Positions 28,036 through 37,753 are shown, counted from the stretch's first letter. The stretch is DNA of 64,000 nt from Caballeronia fortuita (GCF_001544835.2 NZ_FCNX02000017.1:62001-126000); one strand, 5' to 3'. Notes: a model not told the origin generated them from the sequence alone. Translations and numbers: made by a program.

Positions 28036-29262
28036 ATGGAATCCTTCGATATCGCCGTCATCGGCGCGGGTGCGGCCGGCATGATGTGCGCGGCCGTGGC
28101 CGCTCAATCCGGGCGCCGCGTCGTCCTCATCGACCACGCCGAGCGTCTCGCAGAAAAAATCCGCATCTCCGGCGGCGGGCGCTGCAACTTCACGAACGTC
28201 AATGCGCAGCCGGCCAATTTTCTGTCGGCGAACCCGCATTTCTGCCGCTCCGCGCTCGCACGCTACACGCCGCGCGATTTTCTCGCGTTGCTCAAGCAAT
28301 ATCGCGTGAAATGGCACGAGAAACACAAGGGCCAGCTTTTTTGCGACGACTCCAGCGACACCATCATCGACGTGCTGAAGAGCGAGTGCGATGCGGGCCG
28401 CGTCGCGTGGCGGCGTCCGGTCGCCGTGCACGAGATTCGTCACGACGGCGCGCGCTTTTCGCTCGATACGACCGCGGGCGCGATCGGCGCGGCGGCGCTC
28501 GTGATCGCGACAGGCGGCCTGTCGATCCCGAAGATCGGCGCGACGGACTTCGGTTATCGCGTCGCGAAGCAGTTCGGCCACAAGCTCGTCGATACGCGTC
28601 CGGCGCTCGTGCCGCTCACGTTCACGTCCGCCGACTGGGCGCCGTTCGCTGAACTGTCGGGGCTGTCGCTGCCGGTTCGCATCAGCACGGGCAAGGGCAA
28701 GACGCGCGGCGAATTCGACGAAGACTTGTTGCTCACGCATCGCGGCGTGTCGGGGCCGGGCGTGCTGCAGATTTCGAGTTACTGGAACACGTCGGAGCCG
28801 ATTCACGTCGATCTGCTTCCCGATGTCGACGCAACCGGCATGCTGATCGAAGCCAAAGCCGGCTCGAAAAAACAGATCGGCAACTTTCTGGCCGAGCACG
28901 TGCCGGCGCGGCTCGCGCACGCGTGGCTCGAAGCACGGCACGTGCCGGTCGATGCGCGGCTCGCCGATCTGCCCGATCGCACGTTGAAGGCGATCGGCGC
29001 GTCGCTGTCGGACTGGACGCTCACGCCGAGCGGCACCGAAGGCTATCGCAAGGCAGAAGTGACGCGCGGCGGCGTCGACACGCGCGAGCTTTCGTCCGCG
29101 ACGATGATGAGCGAACGCGTCGCCGGGCTCTATTTCATCGGCGAAGCAGTCGATGTCACCGGCTGGCTCGGCGGCTACAACTTCCAGTGGGCGTGGGCGT
29201 CCGGCGTAGCGGCCGGCAAGGCCGCCGCCCAGTATTCGCGAGACGCGGCGAACGCCGCCTGA
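28036..29262 (+). CDS. NAD(P)/FAD-dependent oxidoreductase, YhiN/BaiN/RdsA (HI0933-like) family
   Basis: Flavoprotein of about 408 residues. FAD-binding IAVIGAGAAGMMCAAVAAQ at 6-24, the family motif RISGGGRCNFTN near 46-57, and the C-terminal GEAVDVTGWLGGYNFQWAWASG are typical of HI0933-like proteins. The E. coli member YhiN has been reported as a 23S rRNA dihydrouridine synthase (RdsA), so a ribosome-modifying role is plausible. The start could be ATG 28027 or 28036. I prefer 28036 because TAAAAT at 28023-28028 looks like a -10 element that would leave a nearly leaderless mRNA beginning at that codon. Confidence 0.85.
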   Translation: MESFDIAVIGAGAAGMMCAAVAAQSGRRVVLIDHAERLAEKIRISGGGRCNFTNVNAQPANFLSANPHFCRSALARYTPRDFLALLKQYRVKWHEKHKGQLFCDDSSDTIIDVLKSECDAGRVAWRRPVAVHEIRHDGARFSLDTTAGAIGAAALVIATGGLSIPKIGATDFGYRVAKQFGHKLVDTRPALVPLTFTSADWAPFAELSGLSLPVRISTGKGKTRGEFDEDLLLTHRGVSGPGVLQISSYWNTSEPIHVDLLPDVDATGMLIEAKAGSKKQIGNFLAEHVPARLAHAWLEARHVPVDARLADLPDRTLKAIGASLSDWTLTPSGTEGYRKAEVTRGGVDTRELSSATMMSERVAGLYFIGEAVDVTGWLGGYNFQWAWASGVAAGKAAAQYSRDAANAA

Positions 29263-29379
29263 GCGCGTCCGTCCGGGGGTTTTGGCGAGTCTCGAAACGC
29301 GGACCCGTTTGCTATACTCGGACGGTCATCGGAGGATTCTCTCCGCTTTCTGCCGGCGCCAGAAAAACAGTCTGCTCAT

Positions 29380-29412
29380 CCCGCTTGAGGAAGCGCTCCC
29401 AAGCGGGTTTTT
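29380..29412 (+). terminator. Intrinsic terminator or attenuator upstream of yqeY
   Basis: CCCGCTT (29380-29386) pairs with AAGCGGG (29401-29407) with an inner GAG/CTC pairing, then TTTTT. It lies between a TATACT -10-like element near 29312-29317 and yqeY, with no coding frame before it that I recognise. It could be an attenuator of the yqeY-dnaG operon or the leftover of a lost gene. Confidence 0.7.
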
Positions 29413-29472
29413 GCTTTCGCAGGATGCGTGCGCCGGCCGGAAATCAACTTTCGCAATTGCACCGGGTGAACG

Positions 29473-29919
29473 ATGAGCCTCAAAGACCAGATCAACGACG
29501 ACATGAAGACTGCCATGCGCGCGAAGGAAACCGAGCGCCTCGGCACAATTCGCCTGCTGCTCGCGGCAATCAAGCAGCGTGAAGTCGACGATCGCGTCAC
29601 GCTCGACGACGCGGGCATCACCGCCGTCATCGACAAGATGATCAAGCAGCGCAAGGATTCGATCAGCCAGTTCGAGGCCGCGAACCGCACCGATCTCGCC
29701 GACAAGGAAAAGGCGGAGCTTGCGGTGCTCGCGGCGTACATGCCCGAGCAGCTTTCCGCCGACGCGATCGCCGCCGAAGTTCAGGCCGCCGTCGCCGCGA
29801 CGGGCGCCGCTGGCCCGCAGGACATGGGCAAGGTGATGGGCGTGCTCAAGCCGAAGCTCGCCGGCAAGGCCGACATGACCGCCGTTTCCGCGCAGGTGAA
29901 AGCCGCACTCGCCAAGTAA
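29473..29919 (+). CDS. GatB/YqeY domain-containing protein
   Basis: 148 residues, the whole YqeY family domain. It starts SLKDQINDDMKTAMRAKE, has the central basic KMIKQRKDSISQFEAANR and ends with the C-terminal helical subdomain DMGKVMGVLKPKLAGKAD. The C-terminal part is related to the tRNA-binding tail of GatB, but a free-standing YqeY has no proven function. It stands 20 bases before dnaG on the same strand, the usual order in beta-proteobacteria. Confidence 0.92.
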   Translation: MSLKDQINDDMKTAMRAKETERLGTIRLLLAAIKQREVDDRVTLDDAGITAVIDKMIKQRKDSISQFEAANRTDLADKEKAELAVLAAYMPEQLSADAIAAEVQAAVAATGAAGPQDMGKVMGVLKPKLAGKADMTAVSAQVKAALAK

Positions 29920-29939
29920 CTTCGGCCGCTTTTGAATCG

Positions 29940-31817
29940 GTGATTCCGCACGCTTTCCTGCAGGATTTGCTCAACCGCGTCGATATCGTCGACGTGGTGG
30001 GCCGCTACGTCCAGTTGAAAAAGGGCGGCGCGAATTTCATGGGCCTCTGTCCGTTCCACAACGAGAAGAGCCCTTCGTTCACGGTCAGCCCGACCAAGCA
30101 GTTCTATCACTGCTTCGGCTGCGGCGCGCACGGAACGGCCATCGGCTTTCTGATGGAGCACACCGGCCTCACGTTTCCCGAGGCCGTGAAAGATCTCGCG
30201 CAGGGCGCGGGACTGACGGTGCCGCAAGAGCCTTCCGGCTCGTTCCGTGGAAGCGGCGGCGAGAGCGCGCCGAGCAAGGCAGTGAGCGTCGCGCTGACGG
30301 AGGTCATGCAGACCGCTTGCGATTTCTATCGCAAGCAGTTGCGCGGTGCGCCGAACGCCATCGCTTATTTGAAAAAGCGCGGTTTGACCGGCGAAGTCGC
30401 GGCCCGTTTCGGACTCGGTTATGCGCCGGATGGCTGGCAGAACCTCGAATCGGCGTTTCCCGATTATCGGGACGACAATCTCGTCGAATCGGGTCTCGTG
30501 ATCCTCAGCGACAAGACCGATTCGCAAGGGCAGGCGCGTCGGTACGATCGCTTCCGCGAACGCGTGATGTTCCCGATCCGCAACGTGAAGGGCAACGTGA
30601 TCGGCTTCGGCGGACGCGTGCTCGACGGCGGCGAGCCCAAATATCTCAACTCGCCCGAAACGCCGCTTTTTAGTAAAGGCAGCGAGCTCTACGGCCTGTT
30701 CGAAGCGCGCCTCTCGATTCGTGAACTGGGCTATGTGCTCGTCGTCGAAGGGTATATGGACGTCGTCGCGCTCGCGCAACTCGGTTTTGCGAACGCGGTG
30801 GCGACGCTCGGGACCGCCTGCACGCCGGTTCACATGCAGAAACTGTTTCGTCAGACGGATGCCGTCGTTTTCAGCTTCGACGGCGATTCGGCCGGTCGGC
30901 GCGCGGCGCGGCGCGCGCTCGAGGCGGCGCTGCCGCATGCGGCGGACAACCGGACGGTGAAGTTTCTCTTCCTGCCCAAGGAGCACGATCCGGACAGCTA
31001 CGTGCGGGAGTTCGGTACGGATGGATTCGGCGAACAGGTCGATCGCGCGATGCCGCTGTCGCAATTCCTGCTCAACGAAGTGCTGAACGACAAGGAACTC
31101 GAACAGCCCGAAGGCCGCGCGAAAGCGCTCTTCGATGCGAAGCCGCTGCTGCAGGCGCTTCCCGCGAACGCGTTGCGGGTGCAAATCCTGCATATGTTGG
31201 CAGATCGGCTCGACACGCCGTTCACGGAAATCGCCGCGCTGTGCGACATCGATTCCCGCGCGGCCGCAGTCGCGCGCGCGAATGTGCCGAAGAGCGAGCG
31301 GCGTCGTGTTACCGGGCAGGAACAGCGTGCGCTACGCAATCTGGTGATGTATCCCGGCATTGCGGTTTCGCTCAGTCAGGACAGCGAGCACACGCTGGTA
31401 ACGATGACGGAGCACGGCGAATTGTTCGGTGAAGTGATTTCTCACGCGCGCGAACTCGGCGGCGCGGCGGAATTCCAGTTGCTGTCGGAGATCTTGAGAA
31501 ATGCAGCAAACGCGCCAACATACGACGATATCTTTCAGGAAATTCTCGCCTATGATGAAAACGTTCGCGATTTACTGATGCGCGATCCGTCCGATGAGGA
31601 CGCGGCGCAGCGTGTCGAGGAACAGAAGCGCCTGCTCGCGGAAGAATTGCAGGCGACGGTGGTGAAGTTGCGGCACGACAGCTATCGCGCGCGGCTGGAT
31701 CAGCTGGCGCGGCAGTCGAGTTTGTCGGCGGAAGAGGTGGCGGAGTTTTCGGAATTGTCGGCCAAAGTGGCTCAGATCAAGGCAGGGCGGGGCGCGAGCC
31801 CGGATGCCGGCAGGTGA
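29940..31817 (+). CDS. dnaG: DNA primase
   Basis: Makes RNA primers at the replication fork and binds DnaB helicase through its C-terminus. 625 residues. The zinc-binding domain has Cys37, His40, Cys58 and Cys61 (CPFH and CFGC). The TOPRIM catalytic core has VLVVEGYMDVVAL near 265-277 and FSFDGDSAGRRAA near 312. The C-terminal helicase-binding region is helical. The start is GTG 29940 (reading MIPHAFLQDLL), with no ATG in reach. It follows yqeY closely and precedes rpoD, the macromolecular-synthesis arrangement. Confidence 0.97.
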   Translation: MIPHAFLQDLLNRVDIVDVVGRYVQLKKGGANFMGLCPFHNEKSPSFTVSPTKQFYHCFGCGAHGTAIGFLMEHTGLTFPEAVKDLAQGAGLTVPQEPSGSFRGSGGESAPSKAVSVALTEVMQTACDFYRKQLRGAPNAIAYLKKRGLTGEVAARFGLGYAPDGWQNLESAFPDYRDDNLVESGLVILSDKTDSQGQARRYDRFRERVMFPIRNVKGNVIGFGGRVLDGGEPKYLNSPETPLFSKGSELYGLFEARLSIRELGYVLVVEGYMDVVALAQLGFANAVATLGTACTPVHMQKLFRQTDAVVFSFDGDSAGRRAARRALEAALPHAADNRTVKFLFLPKEHDPDSYVREFGTDGFGEQVDRAMPLSQFLLNEVLNDKELEQPEGRAKALFDAKPLLQALPANALRVQILHMLADRLDTPFTEIAALCDIDSRAAAVARANVPKSERRRVTGQEQRALRNLVMYPGIAVSLSQDSEHTLVTMTEHGELFGEVISHARELGGAAEFQLLSEILRNAANAPTYDDIFQEILAYDENVRDLLMRDPSDEDAAQRVEEQKRLLAEELQATVVKLRHDSYRARLDQLARQSSLSAEEVAEFSELSAKVAQIKAGRGASPDAGR

Positions 31818-32238
31818 GAATGCTATAATATAAAGTTCAAACCGAATTGCTTTTTGTCAACTGTTTGGGCTCATTCGTCGTTTTTTGACAGAAGAAGAGC
31901 GTTAGCAACGAGCAGTCGACAAAGCGCGATTCGAGTTGTTTTGCATAGGGAAGTGGAAGCAGAAAGGTGGCTGAATCGGCTCCGGAACGACAGTGCGTGG
32001 CGCAAGGTGACGCGCGCCGCATAAATTACACGGAACGGGCCGATAAGCATGCCGACGTACAGACGGGCTTAAGGGAAGCGGCTGCTAATTGAGGGTAGGG
32101 CGAGGAGACGATTCACACTCGTTCGAACCGCGATGGCGCTCCGGGCAGGGCACGCAGGACGAAGCAGCGTGCGCGTATTGAGTATTCACGGTTCCATCGG
32201 CTGTTGTCCAGCAGCCGCGAGTCGAGACTAAAGCCGGT
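31818..32238 (+). promoter_or_regulatory. dnaG-rpoD intergenic region with an extended -10 promoter
   Basis: About 420 bases, AT-richer than the flanking genes. TGCTATAAT at 31821-31829 is a perfect extended -10 element just after the dnaG stop. TTGACA at 31885-31890 is a good -35 match, but no clear -10 lies at the right distance. The rest is probably a long rpoD leader with no coding frame I can support. rpoD therefore probably has its own promoter in addition to read-through from dnaG. Confidence 0.6.
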
Positions 32239-34296
32239 ATGGCGAACTCCATGACGAAAAAGCTGAACGATGTATCCGTCGAAGACGACGCAGTGCAAAA
32301 CGCAGAGTCTGGCGCCGCGCCTGCGGCGAAGGTCGAAAAGGCCAAGGCTCGCGACCGTCGTGCGAAAGAAAAGGCGCTGCTGAAGGACGCGTTCTCGTCG
32401 AGCGCGCCGGGCACCGTCGAGGAACTGGAAGAGCGGCGCGGCAAGTTGCGCGCGCTCATCAAGCTCGGCAAGGAGCGCGGCTTCCTCACCTATGGCGAAA
32501 TCAACGATCACCTTCCGGACAACTTCACCGAAACCGAGGCGATCGAGGGCATCATCAGCACGTTCAATGACATGGGCGTGGCGGTGTACGAACAAGCGCC
32601 CGATGCCGAAACGCTGCTGCTGAACGACAACGCGCCGAACGCTTCCTCCGACGACGAAGTCGAGGAAGAGGCCGAAGTCGCGCTCTCCACCGTCGATTCC
32701 GAATTCGGCCGCACGACCGACCCGGTCCGCATGTACATGCGCGAGATGGGCACGGTCGAGCTGTTGACGCGCGAAGGCGAAATCGAGATTGCGAAGCGCA
32801 TCGAGGACGGCCTCAAGCACATGGTCATGGCCATCTCCGCGTGCCCGACGACTATCGCCGACATTCTCGCGATGGCCGAGCGCGTGCAGAACGAGGAGAT
32901 TCGCGTCGATGAACTCGTCGACGGCCTGATCGATCCGAACGCGCAGGACACGGACGGCTTCTCCGAGCAGGAAGCGGAAGCGATCGAATCGGAAGACGAG
33001 GAAACCGAGGAAGAGGGCGACGAGGAAGAGGAAGAAGAGGACGACGGCAGCGCGCAAGCCAGCGCCAATGCCGCGCAACTCGAAGCCTTGAAGCTCCAGT
33101 CGCTCGAGAAATTCGCGCTCATCAGCGAATGGTTCGACAAGATGCGCCGCGCCTACGAGAAGGAAGGCTATAAGTCGAAGGCCTATCTTAAGGCGCAGGA
33201 AGCCATCCAGACGGAGCTGATGAACATCCGCTTCACCGCGCGTACCGTCGAGCGTCTGTGCGACACGCTGCGCGCGCAAGTCGACGAAGTGCGTCAGGTG
33301 GAGCGTCAGATCCTGCATACGGTGGTCGACAAGTGCGGCATGCCGCGGGCCGAATTCATCACGCGCTTCCCGGGTAGCGAGACGGATCTCGAATGGTCCG
33401 ACAAGGTCGTAGCTGAAGGGCACGAGTACAGCGCGGTGCTCGAGCGCAATATTCCGGCGATCCGCGAGCAGCAGCAACGTTTGCTCGACTTGCAGGCGCG
33501 CGTCGTGTTGCCGTTGAAGGACTTGAAGGAAACCAACCGTCAGATGGCGGCGGGCGAATTGAAGGCGCGTCAGGCGAAGCGTGAAATGACGGAGGCGAAT
33601 CTGCGTCTCGTGATTTCCATCGCGAAGAAATACACGAATCGCGGCTTGCAGTTCCTCGATCTTATTCAGGAAGGCAACATCGGCCTGATGAAGGCGGTGG
33701 ACAAGTTCGAATATCGTCGTGGTTATAAGTTTTCGACGTACGCGACGTGGTGGATTCGCCAGGCGATCACGCGTTCGATCGCGGATCAGGCGCGTACGAT
33801 CCGCATTCCGGTTCACATGATCGAGACGATCAACAAGATGAACCGCATCTCGCGGCAGATCTTGCAGGAAACCGGTCTCGAGCCGGATCCGGCAACGCTC
33901 GCCGAGAAGATGGAAATGCCGGAGGACAAGATCCGCAAGATCATGAAGATCGCGAAGGAGCCGATCTCCATGGAGACGCCGATCGGCGACGACGACGATT
34001 CGCATCTCGGCGATTTCATCGAGGATACGAACACGGTGGCGCCGTCGGATGCGGCGTTGCATGCGTCGATGCGCGATGTCGTGAAGGACGTGCTCGACTC
34101 GCTGACGCCGCGCGAGGCGAAGGTATTGCGCATGCGCTTTGGCATCGAGATGAGCACGGATCACACGCTGGAAGAGGTCGGCAAGCAGTTCGACGTGACG
34201 CGCGAGCGGATTCGCCAGATCGAGGCGAAGGCGCTGCGCAAGTTGCGGCATCCGAGCCGGTCGGACAAGCTGAAGTCGTTCCTCGAAGGCAACTGA
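32239..34296 (+). CDS. rpoD: RNA polymerase primary sigma factor RpoD (sigma-70)
   Basis: Housekeeping sigma factor, 685 residues. Region 1.1 is at about 55-130. An acidic non-conserved insert follows region 1.2, including a run of Glu and Asp near 245-270. Region 2 has NLRLVISIAKKYTNRGLQFL then YKFSTYATWWIRQAITR, which binds the -10 element. Region 3 follows (HMIETINKMNR). Region 4 ends with HTLEEVGKQFDVTRERIRQI, which reads the -35. The Ala/Lys-rich N-terminal extension is typical of beta-proteobacterial RpoD. A terminator follows, then a tRNA gene. Confidence 0.98.
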   Translation: MANSMTKKLNDVSVEDDAVQNAESGAAPAAKVEKAKARDRRAKEKALLKDAFSSSAPGTVEELEERRGKLRALIKLGKERGFLTYGEINDHLPDNFTETEAIEGIISTFNDMGVAVYEQAPDAETLLLNDNAPNASSDDEVEEEAEVALSTVDSEFGRTTDPVRMYMREMGTVELLTREGEIEIAKRIEDGLKHMVMAISACPTTIADILAMAERVQNEEIRVDELVDGLIDPNAQDTDGFSEQEAEAIESEDEETEEEGDEEEEEEDDGSAQASANAAQLEALKLQSLEKFALISEWFDKMRRAYEKEGYKSKAYLKAQEAIQTELMNIRFTARTVERLCDTLRAQVDEVRQVERQILHTVVDKCGMPRAEFITRFPGSETDLEWSDKVVAEGHEYSAVLERNIPAIREQQQRLLDLQARVVLPLKDLKETNRQMAAGELKARQAKREMTEANLRLVISIAKKYTNRGLQFLDLIQEGNIGLMKAVDKFEYRRGYKFSTYATWWIRQAITRSIADQARTIRIPVHMIETINKMNRISRQILQETGLEPDPATLAEKMEMPEDKIRKIMKIAKEPISMETPIGDDDDSHLGDFIEDTNTVAPSDAALHASMRDVVKDVLDSLTPREAKVLRMRFGIEMSTDHTLEEVGKQFDVTRERIRQIEAKALRKLRHPSRSDKLKSFLEGN

Positions 34297-34375
34297 CGGG
34301 GCTTGTTTTGAGAGGCGTTGTGAGGCAAACTCGCTACCCTTCGCAGTTGCCTCGCGCAAAATTCTGATGTGATGG

Positions 34376-34405
34376 AAAGCGCCGATAGCGGCGCTTTCTT
34401 TTTGC
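34376..34405 (+). terminator. Intrinsic terminator after rpoD
   Basis: AAAGCGCC (34376-34383) pairs with GGCGCTTT (34390-34397) around GATAGC, followed by CTTTTT. Confidence 0.88.
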
Positions 34406-34420
34406 CCTGTCTCTCTTGAA

Positions 34421-34497
34421 GGGCCGGAAGCTTAACTGGTATAAGCTGTCGACTCATAATCGACCGATAGTGGGTTCGAGTCCCACCCGGCCCACCA
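34421..34497 (+). tRNA. tRNA with CAU anticodon (Ile2 or elongator Met)
   Basis: A complete 77-base cloverleaf: acceptor GGGCCGG/CCGGCCC, D-arm GCTT/AAGC, anticodon stem GTCGA/TCGAC with loop CTCATAA (CAT at 34455-34457), T-arm GTGGG/CCCAC with TTCGAGT, and an encoded ACCA end. The paired first base (G-C) rules out initiator Met. The identity is between elongator Met and the minor isoleucine tRNA whose CAU is converted to lysidine-AU by TilS. The anticodon stem-loop GCGACTCATAATCGC of E. coli ileX is similar. The 3' end marks the boundary of an accessory region. Confidence 0.92.
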
Positions 34498-35314
34498 TTG
34501 CATTCTCCGCTAATTCAGAGACTTAGCGCCACTTTTCCGCCACCAGTTTGCCTTCAGGGACACACCGGGGACAATGGCGGGGACGATGTGGGTCCATGTG
34601 ACGCACTGGGGCGAGACGCGTTTGGGGACGCTGGTGGGTCACAGCACCCACGCGGCGGTTGACGTTGCCGCCTTGCCCAGCCTGGGTTTGCGCCGCTTCT
34701 ATTCTGCATCCCAAAATAAAAGGAACCCACCATGAGCCCGCTTCATCCCAAACAGGGATCAACGTAACGCGAAGGAGTCGGAAGAGCAAAGCCGGAGCTT
34801 TTTGTTGCGACTCGACATTGCTATCCGCTCGAAGTAATCTTCGCCTCGCTCGGATAATCTGCGTTCGCACGCGAGAGGTCGGAAATCGGGATGGGCTCGA
34901 CCAACGCCGGGGGCGTCGGCGCTGCCCTGAAGCAGATCGCACATCCACGCGACCAATACGTCGACTTTATGCTTTGTGAGCGATATCTGAATGTCGATAC
35001 CGGAGGCCGCGTCGAGTTGCGCGTTCCCCGGATCGAGGATGCCGTGGTATTGGCGTTAGGAATTGTTCAGCGCCTAATCGACCGTCAACGGGCCGATGCG
35101 GTCGGTCGCGCGCCAGCGGCGGCACGGTCGGGAGCGGTCGCGCACCACTATGGCAAGCGGATAGAGCAGCCTGGGGTCGGTGGGGGCGGCCTCGTCGGCC
35201 TTGGAGCGGGCCGAGGCACGGCGCTCCTGTGCGCGCTGCCCGGTGCGCGGCCACGGCGTTTTGGCTGCTCACGGATAAGGGTGGACACAAAAAACCCCGC
35301 TGGAGATGGGAGGC
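34498..35314. other. Start of accessory region: decayed sequence downstream of the tRNA
   Basis: About 820 bases with several overlapping frames on both strands, none with a recognisable product, a good ribosome site or the coding bias of the neighbours. The tRNA 3' end followed by non-core DNA is typical of an integration site, but no integrase gene or second copy of the tRNA end is visible in the window. A 53-codon forward frame (34574-34735) is possible but unsupported. Confidence 0.5.
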
Positions 35315-36028
35315 TCATGCCTTAATACAGATTTTGGTTCGAGAGCATTGCGCGAGGTATCCATCTATCCGCTGCAATAAGTCCGTCACGCTCTTTTCAA
35401 GCGCGGCGTCGAGTTCCTTCAGATTGACGGCTTGTGAGGTCAGTTTCGCAAGAATCTGCTTGATTTGCTCAACGCGCTCCCACGGCATCGCTCCCGAAAC
35501 TAGCGGAAGACTTCGCAGGCCGTTCAGTTCATGGATCGACGCGTTATTGATGTGAAAAGTCACGATCAGACTCTTCGCGAGGGCGTAGGTCTCAACGATG
35601 CTCTCCTGCAATCCGACATCCGAAACCCTACCGACCTGCACGCCTGCATTGTCATAGATCGAAAACGATTTTTCGCTGAACAGAAAATTGGCTCCGATGT
35701 AGTTCGTTCCGGTCTCCACATCCTGAAAGTTTGGCCGTATGCGACTGTAGTTCTTCCATGCAACGCTTGCTTCCGCCCGTATGGCTTGTAGAAAAGAGCA
35801 GACTTCAGCTCTTTCTTTCTCTTCTGCCAGAATCGCCGAATGCTTATTCTGAAAATAGGGAACAGCGATCGCTACAGCAAAAGCTGAGAGCACGCCCAAC
35901 AATGTGAAGATCGCGCTGGCTAATGATATGTAGTCTGCAATCTTCCAACCGTCGTCATCGGGCGTTGGCGTACAAAAGGCTGCGACAGAGTGAAGAATCC
36001 CAAGGAATAGCGAGCACGTGTGCATCAT
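35315..36028 (-). CDS. Hypothetical membrane-anchored protein
   Basis: 237 residues, not recognised. A hydrophobic helix at about 33-57 (ISLASAIFTLLGVLSAFAVA) follows a short N-terminal stretch; the rest is hydrophilic and helical (EEKERAEVCSFLQAIRAEAS, then a C-terminal ILAKLTSQAVNLKELDAALEKS), so a cytoplasmic domain on a membrane anchor is likely. Base composition is clearly AT-richer than the core genes on either side, indicating acquisition. It is upstream-adjacent to a second, broken membrane-protein gene on the same strand. Cargo of the tRNA-linked insert; possibly defence or stress related, but nothing shows this. Confidence 0.65.
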   Translation of the reverse strand: MMHTCSLFLGILHSVAAFCTPTPDDDGWKIADYISLASAIFTLLGVLSAFAVAIAVPYFQNKHSAILAEEKERAEVCSFLQAIRAEASVAWKNYSRIRPNFQDVETGTNYIGANFLFSEKSFSIYDNAGVQVGRVSDVGLQESIVETYALAKSLIVTFHINNASIHELNGLRSLPLVSGAMPWERVEQIKQILAKLTSQAVNLKELDAALEKSVTDLLQRIDGYLAQCSRTKICIKA

Positions 36029-36086
36029 GTCTTGATCGTTGTTAAATCGTGCGAATCATCTCAGACCATCCTCCATGTCTTCATCC

Positions 36087-36902
36087 TCACGCTCCCCACC
36101 GCACTCTCGGCCCCATCCCCGCAGAAGATGAAGAGCTTACGTAACTGAGCGAAAGGTGAGTGAGTGCAGTCAGATTCGATAGCACAAAAATCTCGACGAC
36201 TCTAATGTTTGAAATCCTACTCATCGTCTCGTTCGGCAATGAAATAGCCATGGTCGTTAATGGCTCCCCGGCGTGTAACTTCATGTACGGTAGCATTTCC
36301 ACGAGGACGTATGAAGAGGCGGGCCCGTTTGACCCAAACTGCTGAGATTGCAAGCGCGGAAGTAGCCCAATGAATCCCTTGCCCCACTCTTCGTCAAGAT
36401 AGTCTCGGTAAGATAGGCAGCCAAGTACCCAAAGCTTTGTTGACCCGCTACGAATGCTCCTCAAAATGTCAGGAGAAAGATTAAGTCCCTGCTCAACCAC
36501 AACGTCATTGTCTGTTGAGACGATCTGCCCGTAGGTCCTCGGTATCTCTCGAAAGCCCGGATTAAACGACGCGTTACCGTCGACGTATTAGGGATGCGAC
36601 GGATTTCCGTTCGATACTTCAATTAAACAACGCTGGGCTGTGACCTCCGCACTAGTCACGCCGTGGTTCTTCAATCGCACGCGAATGATGCCGTGCAACG
36701 AACCGTACTCCGTCGAATGAAACTCGCCGACGGACATATCATCAACAACGAATCGCGGACGCTGAGTTGCGGAAGCTATGCTTGCACTCGACAAGGCAGC
36801 TTTCGCGCTAAGGTCAGCCGCCTTTGCGGACTTCCAAGCCAACCAGCCAAGCAATGCCGTATTGACCAAAGTGAGCGCTGCCGCAATGGCGCCTACAAAC
36901 AC
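36087..36902 (-). pseudogene. Hypothetical membrane protein gene interrupted by an in-frame stop
   Basis: One continuous frame of about 270 codons split by a single TAA at 36588-36590. The first part (36902-36591, 104 codons) begins with a membrane helix (VGAIAAALTLVNTALLGWLAW) and leads into a beta-rich stretch (VRLKNHGVTSAEVTAQRCLI). The second part (to 36087) continues in the same frame with YVDGNASFNPGFREIPRTYG and later LVEMLPYMKLHAG. Both parts are needed for one domain, so the gene is probably inactivated by one base change (for example CAA to TAA). Low GC like its neighbour. No function is recognised. Confidence 0.7.
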
Positions 36903-37753
36903 TTGCAGCCAGTCAGTAAGTTTCGGCGCAACTATGAACCCGCATGGCGTCCGAATCAGGTCGATGCGTTGAAGACAAAATGCTGGCAGACGGTCGGACG
37001 CGGTACGCGCTCGTGGCGATTTTATTCGGTCCGGACCAGTACAAAAAGAACTTCTACATCCATTTCTGCCAGAACGTGCTCGCCCGCCGATCCGACCGCA
37101 ACGCGCCTATGCAAGGCGCGCCTCGACAGGATCTGCGCGCTCGATCAGCGATCGAAAAAGGGTATTGGTCCGCATGAACTGCAGGCTTGCGGCGGCTATC
37201 TACCGGATGGCAGTCATGTTGAGAGACCGCCGCGCCGCTGCATTCGCACGTTGCTGCGATGAACACCGACGATTTCGTGGTCCGCCCGCGTCTTCAGTTC
37301 GTCGACACGTCGACAAGTTCAATCGGGCCGATGCGTGGCAGTCGCTCGGCCGGGAGATCGATCGATTGCTCAGGGTCCCGAATCTGATCCGTGTGAGGGC
37401 GGTGGCTTAGCAGTGCGCTGCTGCCTTAGAACTTCCGTCAAGCTGCAGACGCACGATCGGCGACTGCGACGTCACCCAAAGCGCCCTACATTCGGACAAT
37501 TCCCAAATAAGCGCCATACAACGCTGCTCATAAAAATACCGGGGCACGATCCCGCTGATTTTTGGCATCATTCGGCATGCCAATGAATCGTGCGATGCAA
37601 CCTTCGAGCCGATAGCGCGTCCGTCGTTGCTGTAATCGAACAGATGGCGCATATCAGGGGAGTGTTTCGCATGTCAAAGGTGTTGCCGAGTCAGGCCTAC
37701 GAGTTTCATGAGATTGAGGAACGCGAGGCGTACCGACGCCCGGCATCATCGGT
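36903..37753. other. Non-coding or decayed stretch at the insert / T6SS junction
   Basis: About 850 bases with only short overlapping frames on both strands and no recognisable product. Composition shifts from AT-rich towards the GC-rich host pattern over 36950-37400. It ends where the surviving tail of tssM begins. Probably the right part of an inserted element plus eroded T6SS sequence. Confidence 0.5.

Noticed and set aside
34574..34735. 53-codon forward frame starting MAGTMWVHVTHWGETRLG in the tRNA-linked insert
   Set aside because: No clear ribosome site, family or conservation argument; kept only as a mention in the region description.
34891..35325. 144-codon forward frame in the insert
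   Set aside because: Overlaps equally long frames on the other strand, shows no motif and has Gly/Ala/Arg composition typical of chance frames.
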